Source: Paucisalibacillus globulus DSM 18846
GTDB lineage: Bacteria; Bacillota; Bacilli; Bacillales; Amphibacillaceae
DNA: 64,000 nucleotides
Assembly: GCF_000482485.1 (NCBI RefSeq)
Contig: NZ_KI519439.1
Location: forward strand, 101,795 to 165,794
Reading direction: 5' to 3'
Positions 1 through 6,979 of the stretch are shown here, one piece after another (position 1 is the first letter of the stretch; the number at the start of each line of letters is the position of its first letter). Made by a program: the position numbers and the translations under genes. The notes below the pieces were generated by a model. The model made no database searches and was not told where the DNA came from. It worked only from the letters and a program-made list of their open reading frames with translations.

Positions 1-65
1 TTTCTAATGAATAATATTGTGATTTTAGTGTATTTCTGATTGTGAATTCACCTGTGATTTTAACT

Positions 66-1010
66 TTATTTTGCTTCCATATGGGTTTTGATTTCCGATG
101 ATATTCGAGTGAATTCTGATTCTGGAACAATGTAATACCAGGTTGACCCAATAATTTGACCACTTCCTGAGATTTCCATTGTATCAATATTTGCTCTCGT
201 ACCTAGGTAGTTTTTAAATAAATTTTGGATGTTCTTCATTTGAAGGTCCGTATTTACATTGTCACCTAGGATTTCAAGAATATCTCCAACTTTTGTTATA
301 CTGGTAAAACTTGCTGCTTCATTCATTGCTGCTGTAATAACTGCACGTTGTCTATCATTACGCCCCATGTCTCCTCGTGGGTCATTTTTACGCATTCGGA
401 CGTAGGATAGCGCTTCTTTACCATTTAATTCAATTTCACCAACTGGAAAATGGATACCATCTTGTGTGAATTCCATGTCATTTGTTACTGTAACGCCTCC
501 AAGTACATCTACACCTTGCTGGAAACCTTCCATATTGACCTTCCCATAAAAATGAACGGGTAGATCGAATGCTTCTTCAACTGTTTGAACAGATAATTCT
601 ACATCACCAAATGCATAGGCATGGTTTATTTTATCCATTCCACGACCTGGGATATTGACGTACGTATCGCGTGGGATACTTAACATTTTCATCGAGTTCG
701 TATTTGGATTTAAGGACATAAGAATCATCGTATCGGAACGTCCTTTATCCCCGGCACGTTGGTCAACCCCTAGTAATAGAACATTTAATGATTTCTTATC
801 TTTAAATATGTCTGTAATTTCTTTCTGGCGTTCTGGGTCTTGGTCCCTTTCTAGTGGTTCATGCATGTCTCCAACTGTGTCATGAATTTTATCCCACACA
901 TACCATGCAAATCCTCCACCAACTAGTAAAAATGCTAGGATAATTCCCCCAACCCAATATGGCCATTTTCTTTTTTTCTTTTTCTTATTCTCAACTCTTG
1001 ATTCAGCCAT
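66..1010 (-). CDS. LytR-CpsA-Psr (LCP) family wall-polymer ligase
   Basis: The 314-aa protein has a Lys-rich cytoplasmic tail (residues 8-15), one membrane segment (about 17-37) and an extracellular LCP domain (about 75-235). Family motifs are visible: LLLGVDQR, RSDTMILMSLNP, SIPRDTYV and the Arg/Asp-rich stretch RMRKNDPRGDMGRND. LCP enzymes transfer teichoic acid or other glycopolymers from undecaprenyl phosphate to peptidoglycan outside the membrane. It lies downstream of, and in the same direction as, the sortase gene. In B. subtilis an LCP gene (tagV/yvhJ) lies near yvyE-degSU, so this may be the TagV counterpart, separated here by the biofilm block. Family assignment is firm; the exact polymer is unknown. 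Confidence 0.93.
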   Translation of the reverse strand: MAESRVENKKKKKRKWPYWVGGIILAFLLVGGGFAWYVWDKIHDTVGDMHEPLERDQDPERQKEITDIFKDKKSLNVLLLGVDQRAGDKGRSDTMILMSLNPNTNSMKMLSIPRDTYVNIPGRGMDKINHAYAFGDVELSVQTVEEAFDLPVHFYGKVNMEGFQQGVDVLGGVTVTNDMEFTQDGIHFPVGEIELNGKEALSYVRMRKNDPRGDMGRNDRQRAVITAAMNEAASFTSITKVGDILEILGDNVNTDLQMKNIQNLFKNYLGTRANIDTMEISGSGQIIGSTWYYIVPESEFTRISSEIKTHMEAK

Positions 1011-1091
1011 TTTACTTCTCCTTATTTTACTAACATTTGGAAATAATTATATCGAATCCTGTCGTTTTAGTCTATCTCAAACTTGGAGACA

Positions 1092-1694
1092 TTACTCATT
1101 ATTTTTAGAAACGGGATGGGCTGTAATAATATATCGATCTGGTGCATTACCAATAAAGTTAAAAGGATAGCAAGTAGTTAGTGTTAATACTTCATCAGGT
1201 GCAGTTGGTGCAATAACCGTTCGATCGTCCGCACTTACAATAAACGTATCGACTATCTCATAAGAAAAATCCCCATAAGGCAATTGTACTGTTAGGATGT
1301 CTCCAAGCTCTAATTCACCCATGCGACGAAAAACGGTCTCACGATGGCCGGATAAAACAATTTGGTCATTTTGAAGTGGATAGCCTGTTCCTTTATAATG
1401 CCCAACCCCCATTGCTAACTCATCTGGATCTGTTCCTTCTACTATAGCAAGATCAGCGTCTAGTTTAGGGATATGTAAAAGACCAACTGTTTCTCCTGTA
1501 GCAGGATCAAAGTCATCAGGAAAAGTTGCTTCTGTTTCTTTTTCATTTTGTTCTTTTAATGAGGATTCCTCCAGTAGTGATTTAGCCTCTGCTAATGCTT
1601 TATTTTGATTATGATTTGTTTGTATGTATTCATAGATGCCAATTCCAATAAAAATCAAACCGACTAATATGATAAGAAAGGCAATTTTTTTCAT
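1092..1694 (-). CDS. srtD: Class D sortase
   Basis: The 200-aa protein has an N-terminal membrane anchor (about 5-22), a spacer rich in Glu/Lys, and a sortase domain from about residue 70. Catalytic residues are visible: His in LSGHRETVF, Cys in TLTTCYPF and Arg in DRYIITA. The TLTTC signature and short length fit class D. Sortases cleave a C-terminal sorting signal and attach the protein to the wall; B. subtilis YhcS of this class recognises LPDTS/LPDTA. A protein ending in LPDTA plus a membrane segment and basic tail is encoded nearby at 4548-5285. The gene is divergent from tasA across a 430-bp region carrying SinR-like boxes, so shared regulation is possible but not shown. Confidence 0.93.
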   Translation of the reverse strand: MKKIAFLIILVGLIFIGIGIYEYIQTNHNQNKALAEAKSLLEESSLKEQNEKETEATFPDDFDPATGETVGLLHIPKLDADLAIVEGTDPDELAMGVGHYKGTGYPLQNDQIVLSGHRETVFRRMGELELGDILTVQLPYGDFSYEIVDTFIVSADDRTVIAPTAPDEVLTLTTCYPFNFIGNAPDRYIITAHPVSKNNE

Positions 1695-1795
1695 TTAGGA
1701 CATACTCCCTATTATTTATTTTTTTCTTACTATTCATTGTACCACATTGGAAAGTGTTTTAAGACTTGTTACGACGCTATTTTAATACATATTTT

Positions 1796-1823
1796 GTTCT
1801 TTATAAAGAAATAAATGTTCTTT
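1796..1823 (+). promoter_or_regulatory. Pair of SinR-type boxes (GTTCTTT), srtD-tasA divergent region
   Basis: Two perfect GTTCTTT heptamers lie at 1796-1802 and 1817-1823, 21 bp apart and so on the same helix face. The B. subtilis SinR consensus is GTTCTYT. They sit in the divergent region between srtD and tasA, and sinR is present at 5729. Confidence 0.7.
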
Positions 1824-1956
1824 AAAAAGTATGAAATTTTAAGGAATTAAAAGGAAATCTAAGCAAAACAGAGCAAACAATTCAAAAAAGGTAAAATTCG
1901 GCTGAATTTGGAGTTTTTCTTTCTAAGTAAAATATCCTATACTTCAAATCAAGGTT

Positions 1957-1994
1957 GTTCTTAATAAGGAACAAAAAACGTCTTATTAAAGAAC
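1957..1994. promoter_or_regulatory. SinR-type boxes in tasA upstream region
   Basis: A near-match GTTCTTA (1957-1963) is followed by an inverted near-match AAGGAAC (1966-1972) and a perfect inverted AAAGAAC (1988-1994), the reverse complement of GTTCTTT. SinR binds such boxes as direct or inverted repeats. This cluster is 130-170 bp upstream of the tasA start. Confidence 0.6.
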
Positions 1995-2089
1995 AATAGT
2001 GTTTAACTAGTTAGATACATAAGGGAAGATAAAAAAATTCAAAATTATCTTCTTCGTACGTTTGGATCAGCGCAATCTAAACGCACATC

Positions 2090-2096
2090 GTTCTTT
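2090..2096 (+). promoter_or_regulatory. SinR-type box next to the tasA ribosome binding site
   Basis: A perfect GTTCTTT heptamer lies 29 bp before the tasA ATG, probably within the transcribed leader or at the promoter. Together with the other boxes it suggests multi-site repression by SinR. Confidence 0.55.
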
Positions 2097-2124
2097 ATAA
2101 CGAATAATAGGGAGGAATTTGAGA

Positions 2125-2757
2125 ATGAGTATTAAAAAGAAATTAGGTATGGGTATTGCATCAGCTGCACTAGGAATCGCATTAGTTGGTGGAGGAACAT
2201 TTGCATACTTTAGCGATACAGAAGTTTCTAATAATAGTTTTGCTGCAGGTACTTTGGATTTAGCTGTAAATCCATCGGTAGTTATTGATGTTGATAACTT
2301 GAAGCCTGGAGATGTAATGGTTCGTGAGTTTGCACTAGAGAATAATGGTTCTTTAGATATTTCTTCCATTGATTTAGCTACTGCATATAATGTTGTCGAT
2401 GCAAATGGTGATAATGTTGATGACTTTGGTAAGCACATTAAAGTTTTATTCTTAGAGAATGCTGATAAGACTGGTGACGGTTGGGTTATTGGGGACTATA
2501 ATGATGTAATCTCAGAGACTACATTATACGATCTGCAAAATATGACTCCAGATGCAACTGAAAACTTACAGTCTTGGATCACTTGGTTACTTGGACTAAA
2601 TGGTGAAGATAGTGGGATGGCTGCTGGAACTAGTGACGAAATGTACGTAGGATTTGAATTCGTTGATAATGGTGAAGATCAAAACGAATTCCAAGGCGAT
2701 GCTTTAGAGCTTGAGTGGACTTTCACTGCTCATCAAACTGAAGGCGAACTTAGATAA
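2125..2757 (+). CDS. tasA: TasA/camelysin (CalY)-family biofilm fibre protein
   Basis: The 210-aa protein starts at the ATG 9 bases after GGAGG; an upstream in-frame TTG is too close to the site. It has a SipW-type signal peptide (KKK, hydrophobic stretch about 5-26, then FAYFSDTEVS, where processing is expected) followed by a TasA-like beta domain with NSFAAGTLDL and the recurring NLKPGDVMVREFALENNG motif. TasA forms extracellular protein fibres of the biofilm matrix. The gene is first in the cluster and followed by a terminator, whereas in B. subtilis it is last in tapA-sipW-tasA. Upstream SinR boxes predict repression by SinR. It may equally be called CalY. Confidence 0.9.
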   Translation: MSIKKKLGMGIASAALGIALVGGGTFAYFSDTEVSNNSFAAGTLDLAVNPSVVIDVDNLKPGDVMVREFALENNGSLDISSIDLATAYNVVDANGDNVDDFGKHIKVLFLENADKTGDGWVIGDYNDVISETTLYDLQNMTPDATENLQSWITWLLGLNGEDSGMAAGTSDEMYVGFEFVDNGEDQNEFQGDALELEWTFTAHQTEGELR

Positions 2758-2769
2758 TATTTTTAATAA

Positions 2770-2805
2770 AAGAGGAGAACTAACCCTTCTCCTCTTATCC
2801 TTTTT
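2770..2805 (+). terminator. Intrinsic terminator after tasA
   Basis: A 10-bp perfect stem, AAGAGGAGAA at 2770-2779 with TTCTCCTCTT at 2787-2796, is followed by a run of T. It would separate tasA from tapA or act as an attenuator that sets the tasA:tapA ratio. Confidence 0.85.
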
Positions 2806-3060
2806 TTATAAATCATACATAAATTTACAAGTCATCGATTAACTATGAAATAGTAAAGGTCAAGACGAAAACATATTCCATGGTTCTTGTAGTGACTTTC
2901 GATTGAGTGTTGATGCGGGCAAAAGAATGGGATTGTATGGGAGAAAGGTGGAGGGCCTTTTTTCGACCATAGAAAAACATTATTTTGTTTTCTTAAGATT
3001 TTGCAAGGCTGCAATTTTTAATAAAGCAAAATAAAGTCGTCTTAAAAGGAGGGAAGGCCT
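2806..3060. other. Intergenic region tasA-tapA
   Basis: These 255 bases hold no supported gene. A minus-strand open frame across 2832-3014 has no ribosome binding site or recognisable product. A strong AAGGAGG site for tapA lies at 3046-3052. No convincing -35/-10 pair was seen, so whether tapA has its own promoter or depends on read-through is open. Confidence 0.4.
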
Positions 3061-3927
3061 TTGGAAATGAGTCGCCTTCAAAAACATAAGAGACAAAAGA
3101 AAAAGAAGTTAGTACTAATGAGTAAAGTTGTTGTTGCGTTTTATCTGTTAATCTTTTCCTTTAGTTATTTAACGGGGGGAACCATTGCCTATTTTAGTAA
3201 TGCAAATCAAGCTACATTAAACTTTGGTGCTGGTACATGGTTTGATGGAAGTAAACTAAAATTTGTAGGCAATAGAGGAACTAATGTTGACCAATCTTGT
3301 CCTATCGTTGAGATCTCAGCAGATTTTAAAAATGTTGGGCATAAAATGCAAGGTCCAGCAGAATATGAGATTTACTACACAGGGGAAGAAAGTAAAGGGA
3401 AAGGTGCACCAGAAAAACATGGTACTTCAATTTTTAAAGGAGAATTTAATGCTCTTGATAAGGATGAAGTAATTACTCTCTCATTTGAAGCGAAACAAGA
3501 AGGATTTTATGTATTTAAAGTTTACCAACGTGAAGGTTTTGAAGCGAAAGGAAATGAGAAAGCAGAAATCTTTAGTGACAAATTTATCATTCAATGCAAA
3601 GACGGTAGTGAAAATAACGAGAAAAATACAGAGGGTACGGAACAGGATACTAACACTAGCAACGAAGACATAGGTGAAAATTCACAGGAAAAAGAACCTG
3701 TAAATGAAGAAAAAGAAGAAGTAGGAGAATCAACTGAAGAGCCAGTTAAGTCAGATACTCCACAGCAAGATCCACCTGGGGATGACAGTAATCAATCAAA
3801 TGAACAAAATGACAATGCTGCAAATGATGTGCCAGAGAACCAAGATAATACAACAGAAGAATCACTAGAAGAAGAAACAACTAATACGAACAATCAACCT
3901 GTCGAGGAAGGTGAGACAAATGAATAA
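3061..3927 (+). CDS. tapA: TapA-like TasA assembly/anchoring protein
   Basis: The 288-aa protein starts at a TTG 8 bases after AAGGAGG. It has a basic N-terminus, a hydrophobic signal segment (about 20-40) ending TGGTIAYFSNA, a folded domain to about residue 178 and a long acidic, Glu/Asn/Thr-rich tail. The stretch EGFYVFKVYQREGFEAKGN, followed by a Cys, matches the YAFKVYKPAGYPANG...C region of B. subtilis TapA, and paired cysteines are conserved (CPIVEI and IIQCKD). TapA starts TasA polymerisation and links fibres to the surface. The gene overlaps sipW by 17 bases, as expected for a tapA-sipW operon. The tail is longer than in B. subtilis TapA (253 aa). Confidence 0.82.
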   Translation: MEMSRLQKHKRQKKKKLVLMSKVVVAFYLLIFSFSYLTGGTIAYFSNANQATLNFGAGTWFDGSKLKFVGNRGTNVDQSCPIVEISADFKNVGHKMQGPAEYEIYYTGEESKGKGAPEKHGTSIFKGEFNALDKDEVITLSFEAKQEGFYVFKVYQREGFEAKGNEKAEIFSDKFIIQCKDGSENNEKNTEGTEQDTNTSNEDIGENSQEKEPVNEEKEEVGESTEEPVKSDTPQQDPPGDDSNQSNEQNDNAANDVPENQDNTTEESLEEETTNTNNQPVEEGETNE

Positions 3928-4504
3928 AACGATTAAGAAAAGAATATTAAATATCATTAATCATGTAACGACAGTTGTCCTGTTCTTACTATTAATTAGC
4001 ATGACATTCTTCGTCATTTCATCAAAAGCATCTGGTGGAGAACCTGAGGTATTTGGCTACCAGTTAAAGACGGTTCTTTCTGGTTCCATGGAGCCAGGTA
4101 TTAAAACCGGTTCCATCATAGCCGTCAAACCTGGTGGAGATATGACACGCTTTAAACCAGATGATGTAATCACGTTTATGGAGGAAGATGGTAAGCTAGT
4201 AACCCACAGGGTGACTGAAGTAGTTGCCAGTGGCGAAAGTGTTATGTATCGGACAAAAGGGGATAACAACAATGCAGTGGATATTAATCCAGTACTATCT
4301 GAAAATGTAGTTGCAGAGTATGAAGGGTTTACTATACCTTATGTAGGTTATTTTATTAACTTTTCGCAGTCTAAAAATGGTGCTTTACTTCTATTAATTC
4401 CTGGTTTCCTTTTACTCGGATATGCTGGAATTACCATCTGGAGAGCCATTCGAGAAATAGACTTGCCAAAAGAAAATGCTAAGGAAGAAAAAAGTGTAGT
4501 TTAA
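3911..4504 (+). CDS. sipW: ER-type signal peptidase I SipW
   Basis: The 197-aa membrane enzyme has one N-terminal membrane segment (about 16-37), the catalytic Ser in VLSGSMEPGI, the His in LVTHRVTE that replaces Lys in ER-type enzymes, and KGDNNNAVD, followed by a C-terminal membrane segment (about 155-178). SipW removes the signal peptides of TasA and TapA. It overlaps tapA by 17 bases, so translation is probably coupled. A third likely substrate follows at 4548. Confidence 0.93.
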   Translation: MRQMNKTIKKRILNIINHVTTVVLFLLLISMTFFVISSKASGGEPEVFGYQLKTVLSGSMEPGIKTGSIIAVKPGGDMTRFKPDDVITFMEEDGKLVTHRVTEVVASGESVMYRTKGDNNNAVDINPVLSENVVAEYEGFTIPYVGYFINFSQSKNGALLLLIPGFLLLGYAGITIWRAIREIDLPKENAKEEKSVV

Positions 4505-4547
4505 CGTAAATAGGATGTTAAATCTTGCCTGTAGAGGGGGCAATCAA

Positions 4548-5285
4548 ATGAAACGGATTTTGTTAATTATCATATTTGGTGTGTTGTTAAGTATTATGGT
4601 TAGCCCCATAATAAGTTTTGCTGACGATTCAACAAATACGGATGATAAATACGATATTGACTTAAGTCTTTCTCCTGGAGAGGTATTGTTCAATATTGAC
4701 AATATGAAGCCAGGGGACTGGGCTCCAAGAGATATTGTTATTAAGAATAATGGAAAACTTGATTTTGAATATCAAATGAGTATTAAAAATGAAGGCGCTG
4801 AAAAGCTATATAATGAACTGTTATTAGAAATTAAGGATGCAAAAACTACATTATATAATGGAAAGCTATCGGATTTCGATAAGCTTCCACCAAGATTCCT
4901 TAAGGCAGACAATAGTGAGGAATTAGAGCTTACTATTCGTTTTCCAGAACATCTTGGCAATGAATTTCAGGGACTTGGCGTAAACTTCTTATTACAATTT
5001 GTGGCTGAGGGAAGTGAAACTCCTACCAATCCGGAAGATCCAGGCGAGGATAATGAACAACCAGGTGGATCAAAAGATGATTCTGATAAAGGTAAAGGTG
5101 GAACAGATAAGGACGTTGAAAACGTTAGTGGAGTTGTAAATAATAATAGTTCAGGAGGAGGAGAACTTCCTGATACAGCTGCAAACATGTTTAATTTAAT
5201 GATAATTGGTGTCTATTTACTACTTGCTGGGGCACTAATATGGATGATTTCTAAAAGAAGAAAGACCAAGGTTAGGAGAATATAA
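4548..5285 (+). CDS. TasA/camelysin-like surface protein with LPDTA sortase D sorting signal
   Basis: The 245-aa protein starts at the ATG preceded by AGAGGGGG; a longer frame from 4515 lacks a site. It has a signal peptide (about 1-25, ending ISFADD) and a camelysin-like domain with FNIDNMKPGDWAPRDIVIKN, the same motif as TasA. A Pro/Gly/Asp-rich linker follows, then a C-terminal LPDTA motif (bases 5166-5180), a hydrophobic segment and a basic tail (SKRRKTKVRR). That is a complete sorting signal of the type used by class D sortases. The gene closes the tapA-sipW operon. It is inferred to be a wall-anchored fibre subunit or anchor point; the function is not established. Confidence 0.8.
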   Translation: MKRILLIIIFGVLLSIMVSPIISFADDSTNTDDKYDIDLSLSPGEVLFNIDNMKPGDWAPRDIVIKNNGKLDFEYQMSIKNEGAEKLYNELLLEIKDAKTTLYNGKLSDFDKLPPRFLKADNSEELELTIRFPEHLGNEFQGLGVNFLLQFVAEGSETPTNPEDPGEDNEQPGGSKDDSDKGKGGTDKDVENVSGVVNNNSSGGGELPDTAANMFNLMIIGVYLLLAGALIWMISKRRKTKVRRI

Positions 5286-5373
5286 TAGCGTTTTGCATTT
5301 TTTTACAATATTTATAACTTCCTCCTACAAAACTAGTTGTATTGTGACAAAACAAGACACACAATTCGTACTA

Positions 5374-5388
5374 GTTCTTTAGTATAAT
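5374..5388 (+). promoter_or_regulatory. sinI promoter with overlapping SinR-type box
   Basis: A perfect GTTCTTT heptamer (5374-5380) lies three bases upstream of a consensus -10 TATAAT (5383-5388). The -35 is weak. The box would place bound SinR inside the promoter spacer, suggesting negative feedback. The predicted start of transcription is just upstream of the riboswitch. Confidence 0.6.
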
Positions 5389-5406
5389 AGTTATAGAATA
5401 TATTCC

Positions 5407-5494
5407 ATCTATACAAAGGCAAACCTGTTGAAAGATGGGGACGCAAAGTTACAGATCCAAAGCTTTAGGCTTTGGATGGCTGGACTACATAGAT
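5407..5494 (+). ncRNA. c-di-GMP-I (GEMM-I) riboswitch aptamer
   Basis: The conserved core is nearly canonical: AAAGGCAAACC, a GAAA tetraloop, then GGGGACGCAAAG. P1 pairs 5407-5412 (ATCTAT) with 5489-5494 (ATAGAT). A second hairpin is a perfect 9-bp stem, ATCCAAAGC with GCTTTGGAT, with loop TTTAG, followed by ATGGCTGGAC. This is the GEMM-I layout, which binds cyclic di-GMP through the three-way junction. It is the 5' leader of the SinI-like gene, whose start lies 24 bases after P1. No separate terminator was seen, so control of translation through the G-rich site at 5505-5515 is the simplest model. Confidence 0.9.
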
Positions 5495-5517
5495 AGTATG
5501 TAATGGGGGATGGGGAA

Positions 5518-5637
5518 TTGAATAAAGTGAAAAATGGGCTAAAACTTGATTATGAATGGATAAAATTAATCAAGGAGGCAAAGAACCTAGGTATGACCGT
5601 TGAAGAAATCCGTCTATTTCTTGCAGAAGCGAAATGA
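5518..5637 (+). CDS. sinI: SinI-like antirepressor, 39 aa
   Basis: The frame from TTG at 5518 (GGGGGAT upstream) encodes a 39-aa protein. Its core, LDYEWIKLIKEAKNLGMTVE followed by EIRLFLAEAK, aligns with the B. subtilis SinI helix-hook region (LDQEWVELMVEAKEANIS, then PEEIRKYL). SinI binds the C-terminal helices of SinR and releases its DNA targets. The gene lies directly after a c-di-GMP riboswitch and 91 bases before sinR, as in the sinI-sinR locus. GTG at 5527 or ATG at 5503 are alternative starts. The C-terminal tail of SinI is missing, as in many short SinI-domain proteins. Confidence 0.85.
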   Translation: MNKVKNGLKLDYEWIKLIKEAKNLGMTVEEIRLFLAEAK

Positions 5638-5694
5638 GTTCCATACTACTTTAGTTGTAATTTTTGTACTTTATATAGAACTGCTCACCCATTT

Positions 5695-5704
5695 GTGATA
5701 TAAT
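5695..5704 (+). promoter_or_regulatory. sinR promoter, extended -10
   Basis: TGTGATATAAT gives an extended -10 (TATAAT at 5699-5704) 25 bases before the sinR start. No good -35 is present. A near SinR box, ATAGAAC, lies at 5675-5681. As in B. subtilis, sinR can thus have its own promoter apart from sinI. Confidence 0.55.
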
Positions 5705-5728
5705 TTCGCTTGAAAGAGGTGAGTCGAC

Positions 5729-6055
5729 TTGATCGGAGAAAAAATAAAACAACTACGTAAAGAAAAGAAAATGTCTATATCTGAACTTGCTGAAAAAGCT
5801 AATGTTGCAAAATCATATTTGAGTTCAATCGAACGAAACCTCCAGTCGAATCCATCCATCCAGTTTATCGAAAAAATTAGTACCGTTCTAGGTGTTTCCG
5901 TAAACGAACTAATAAATGAAGGTGAACCATTAGAACTAGAAGATTTAGACGGTGAGTGGCTAAAGATTGTTAAAGAAGCCATGCAGTCAGGTGTAACGAA
6001 AGAAGAATTTAAAGATTTCCTTGAATTTAATAAATGGAGAAAAAATCAAAACTAA
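5729..6055 (+). CDS. sinR: Biofilm master repressor SinR
   Basis: The 108-aa protein starts at a TTG six bases after GAGGTGA. The N-terminal Xre helix-turn-helix (1-66; LRKEKKMSISELAEKA, VAKSYLSSIERN, NPSIQFIEKIS) is very close to B. subtilis SinR. The C-terminal SinI/SinR dimerisation helices (about 75-106; GEWLKIVKEAMQSGVTKEEF, FLEFNKWRK) are intact. SinR represses matrix genes by binding GTTCTYT boxes, which are present upstream of tasA and at the sinI promoter. A terminator follows. Confidence 0.95.
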   Translation: MIGEKIKQLRKEKKMSISELAEKANVAKSYLSSIERNLQSNPSIQFIEKISTVLGVSVNELINEGEPLELEDLDGEWLKIVKEAMQSGVTKEEFKDFLEFNKWRKNQN

Positions 6056-6079
6056 ACCGTAGAATACTACGGTTTTTTA
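6055..6079 (+). terminator. Intrinsic terminator after sinR
   Basis: The 8-bp stem AACCGTAG/CTACGGTT (6055-6062 and 6067-6074) with loop AATA is followed by T residues. Confidence 0.88.
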
Positions 6080-6131
6080 TTTTGTGCTTTTTTGGTATAG
6101 TAAATTAAAACATATAAAGTACGGTGGATAC

Positions 6132-6614
6132 ATGCAGAAGAACTATTTTTATTGGCTTTTGCCAACAACATGGATGGCAATTATATTCCTTTCGTCATCT
6201 ACACCATATGAAAAACAGGATATCAAACCATTTCTTTCTAGTAAACTTGATTTTTCATTTTTAGAGCCTTATTTTAGCTGGATTTCTTTTCATTATCATC
6301 ATTCTGAGGTAAGCATGGATGCTCTTGGAGTGAATGGGTTCATTGAATTTTTCATTCGGAAAGGTGCTCATTTTGGGACTTTCTTTGTTTTAATGTTTCT
6401 TTTTTGTATTGCTTTCCAGAAAACAGTAAAATGGCAAGTACAAAAAATTATAGTTATCTCATTTTTATGTACAATTGCATATGCTATCTTAGATGAAATC
6501 CATCAAGGATTTACTCCAAATAGAACCCCTTATGTTGGGGATGTATTAATCGATGGCATTGGTGCTTTCACAGCGTGCTTGATTCTAATGTTCTGGATAA
6601 AAAGAAAAAAATGA
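6132..6614 (+). CDS. VanZ-like family membrane protein
   Basis: The 160-aa protein starts at the ATG after GGTGG. It has about four membrane segments, with family motifs near FIRKGAHFGTFFVL and DEIHQGFTPNRTPYVGDVL. VanZ-like proteins are small membrane proteins; some give low-level glycopeptide resistance, but the general function is unknown. It stands alone between sinR and a small orphan. Confidence 0.85.
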   Translation: MQKNYFYWLLPTTWMAIIFLSSSTPYEKQDIKPFLSSKLDFSFLEPYFSWISFHYHHSEVSMDALGVNGFIEFFIRKGAHFGTFFVLMFLFCIAFQKTVKWQVQKIIVISFLCTIAYAILDEIHQGFTPNRTPYVGDVLIDGIGAFTACLILMFWIKRKK

Positions 6615-6703
6615 AAAATGTCATAATTTGTTAATGAATTTTATGAATTTTGTGGTATGATTAGTTCTGTAATCCTATAACACTTGGTCAAGGCGGTAAT
6701 GGA

Positions 6704-6859
6704 ATGGTTGAACGCGAATTTTTTAAAAATATGATGAAAAAAGTTATTGATGATACAGAAAAAAATAAAATCCGTTCTTCGGATGAATTAATCCAAACAT
6801 TAATCAAAGAATTAAATGATCAAAGAATGATTACTGAGAGTAAACGAATGATAAATTAA
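6704..6859 (+). CDS. Small hypothetical protein, 51 aa
   Basis: The 51-aa frame has a good site (AAGGCGG, 7-base spacing) and is followed by a clear terminator, which supports a real transcript. The protein is charged and probably helical (MVEREFFKNMMKKVIDDTEK, then DELIQTLIKELNDQR). No family was recognised. Confidence 0.65.
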   Translation: MVEREFFKNMMKKVIDDTEKNKIRSSDELIQTLIKELNDQRMITESKRMIN

Positions 6860-6865
6860 TCAAAA

Positions 6866-6902
6866 GGGGGCTATATCCATATTCATGGTATAGTCCTTTT
6901 TT
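6866..6902 (+). terminator. Intrinsic terminator after the 51-aa gene
   Basis: A stem GGGGCTATAtCCAT pairs with ATGGTATAGTCC with one bulge and is followed by seven T residues. Confidence 0.8.
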
Positions 6903-6979
6903 AGTTGCGAAACTGGACATTAGGATAAGCCATATGCTAATTTGAAAAGGTACTTAAGAAGGGAAGGAACTAGACATTG

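Noticed and set aside
2832..3014. 60-aa minus-strand frame between tasA and tapA
   Set aside because: No ribosome binding site, low-complexity His/Phe-rich product and no similarity to known proteins; probably chance.
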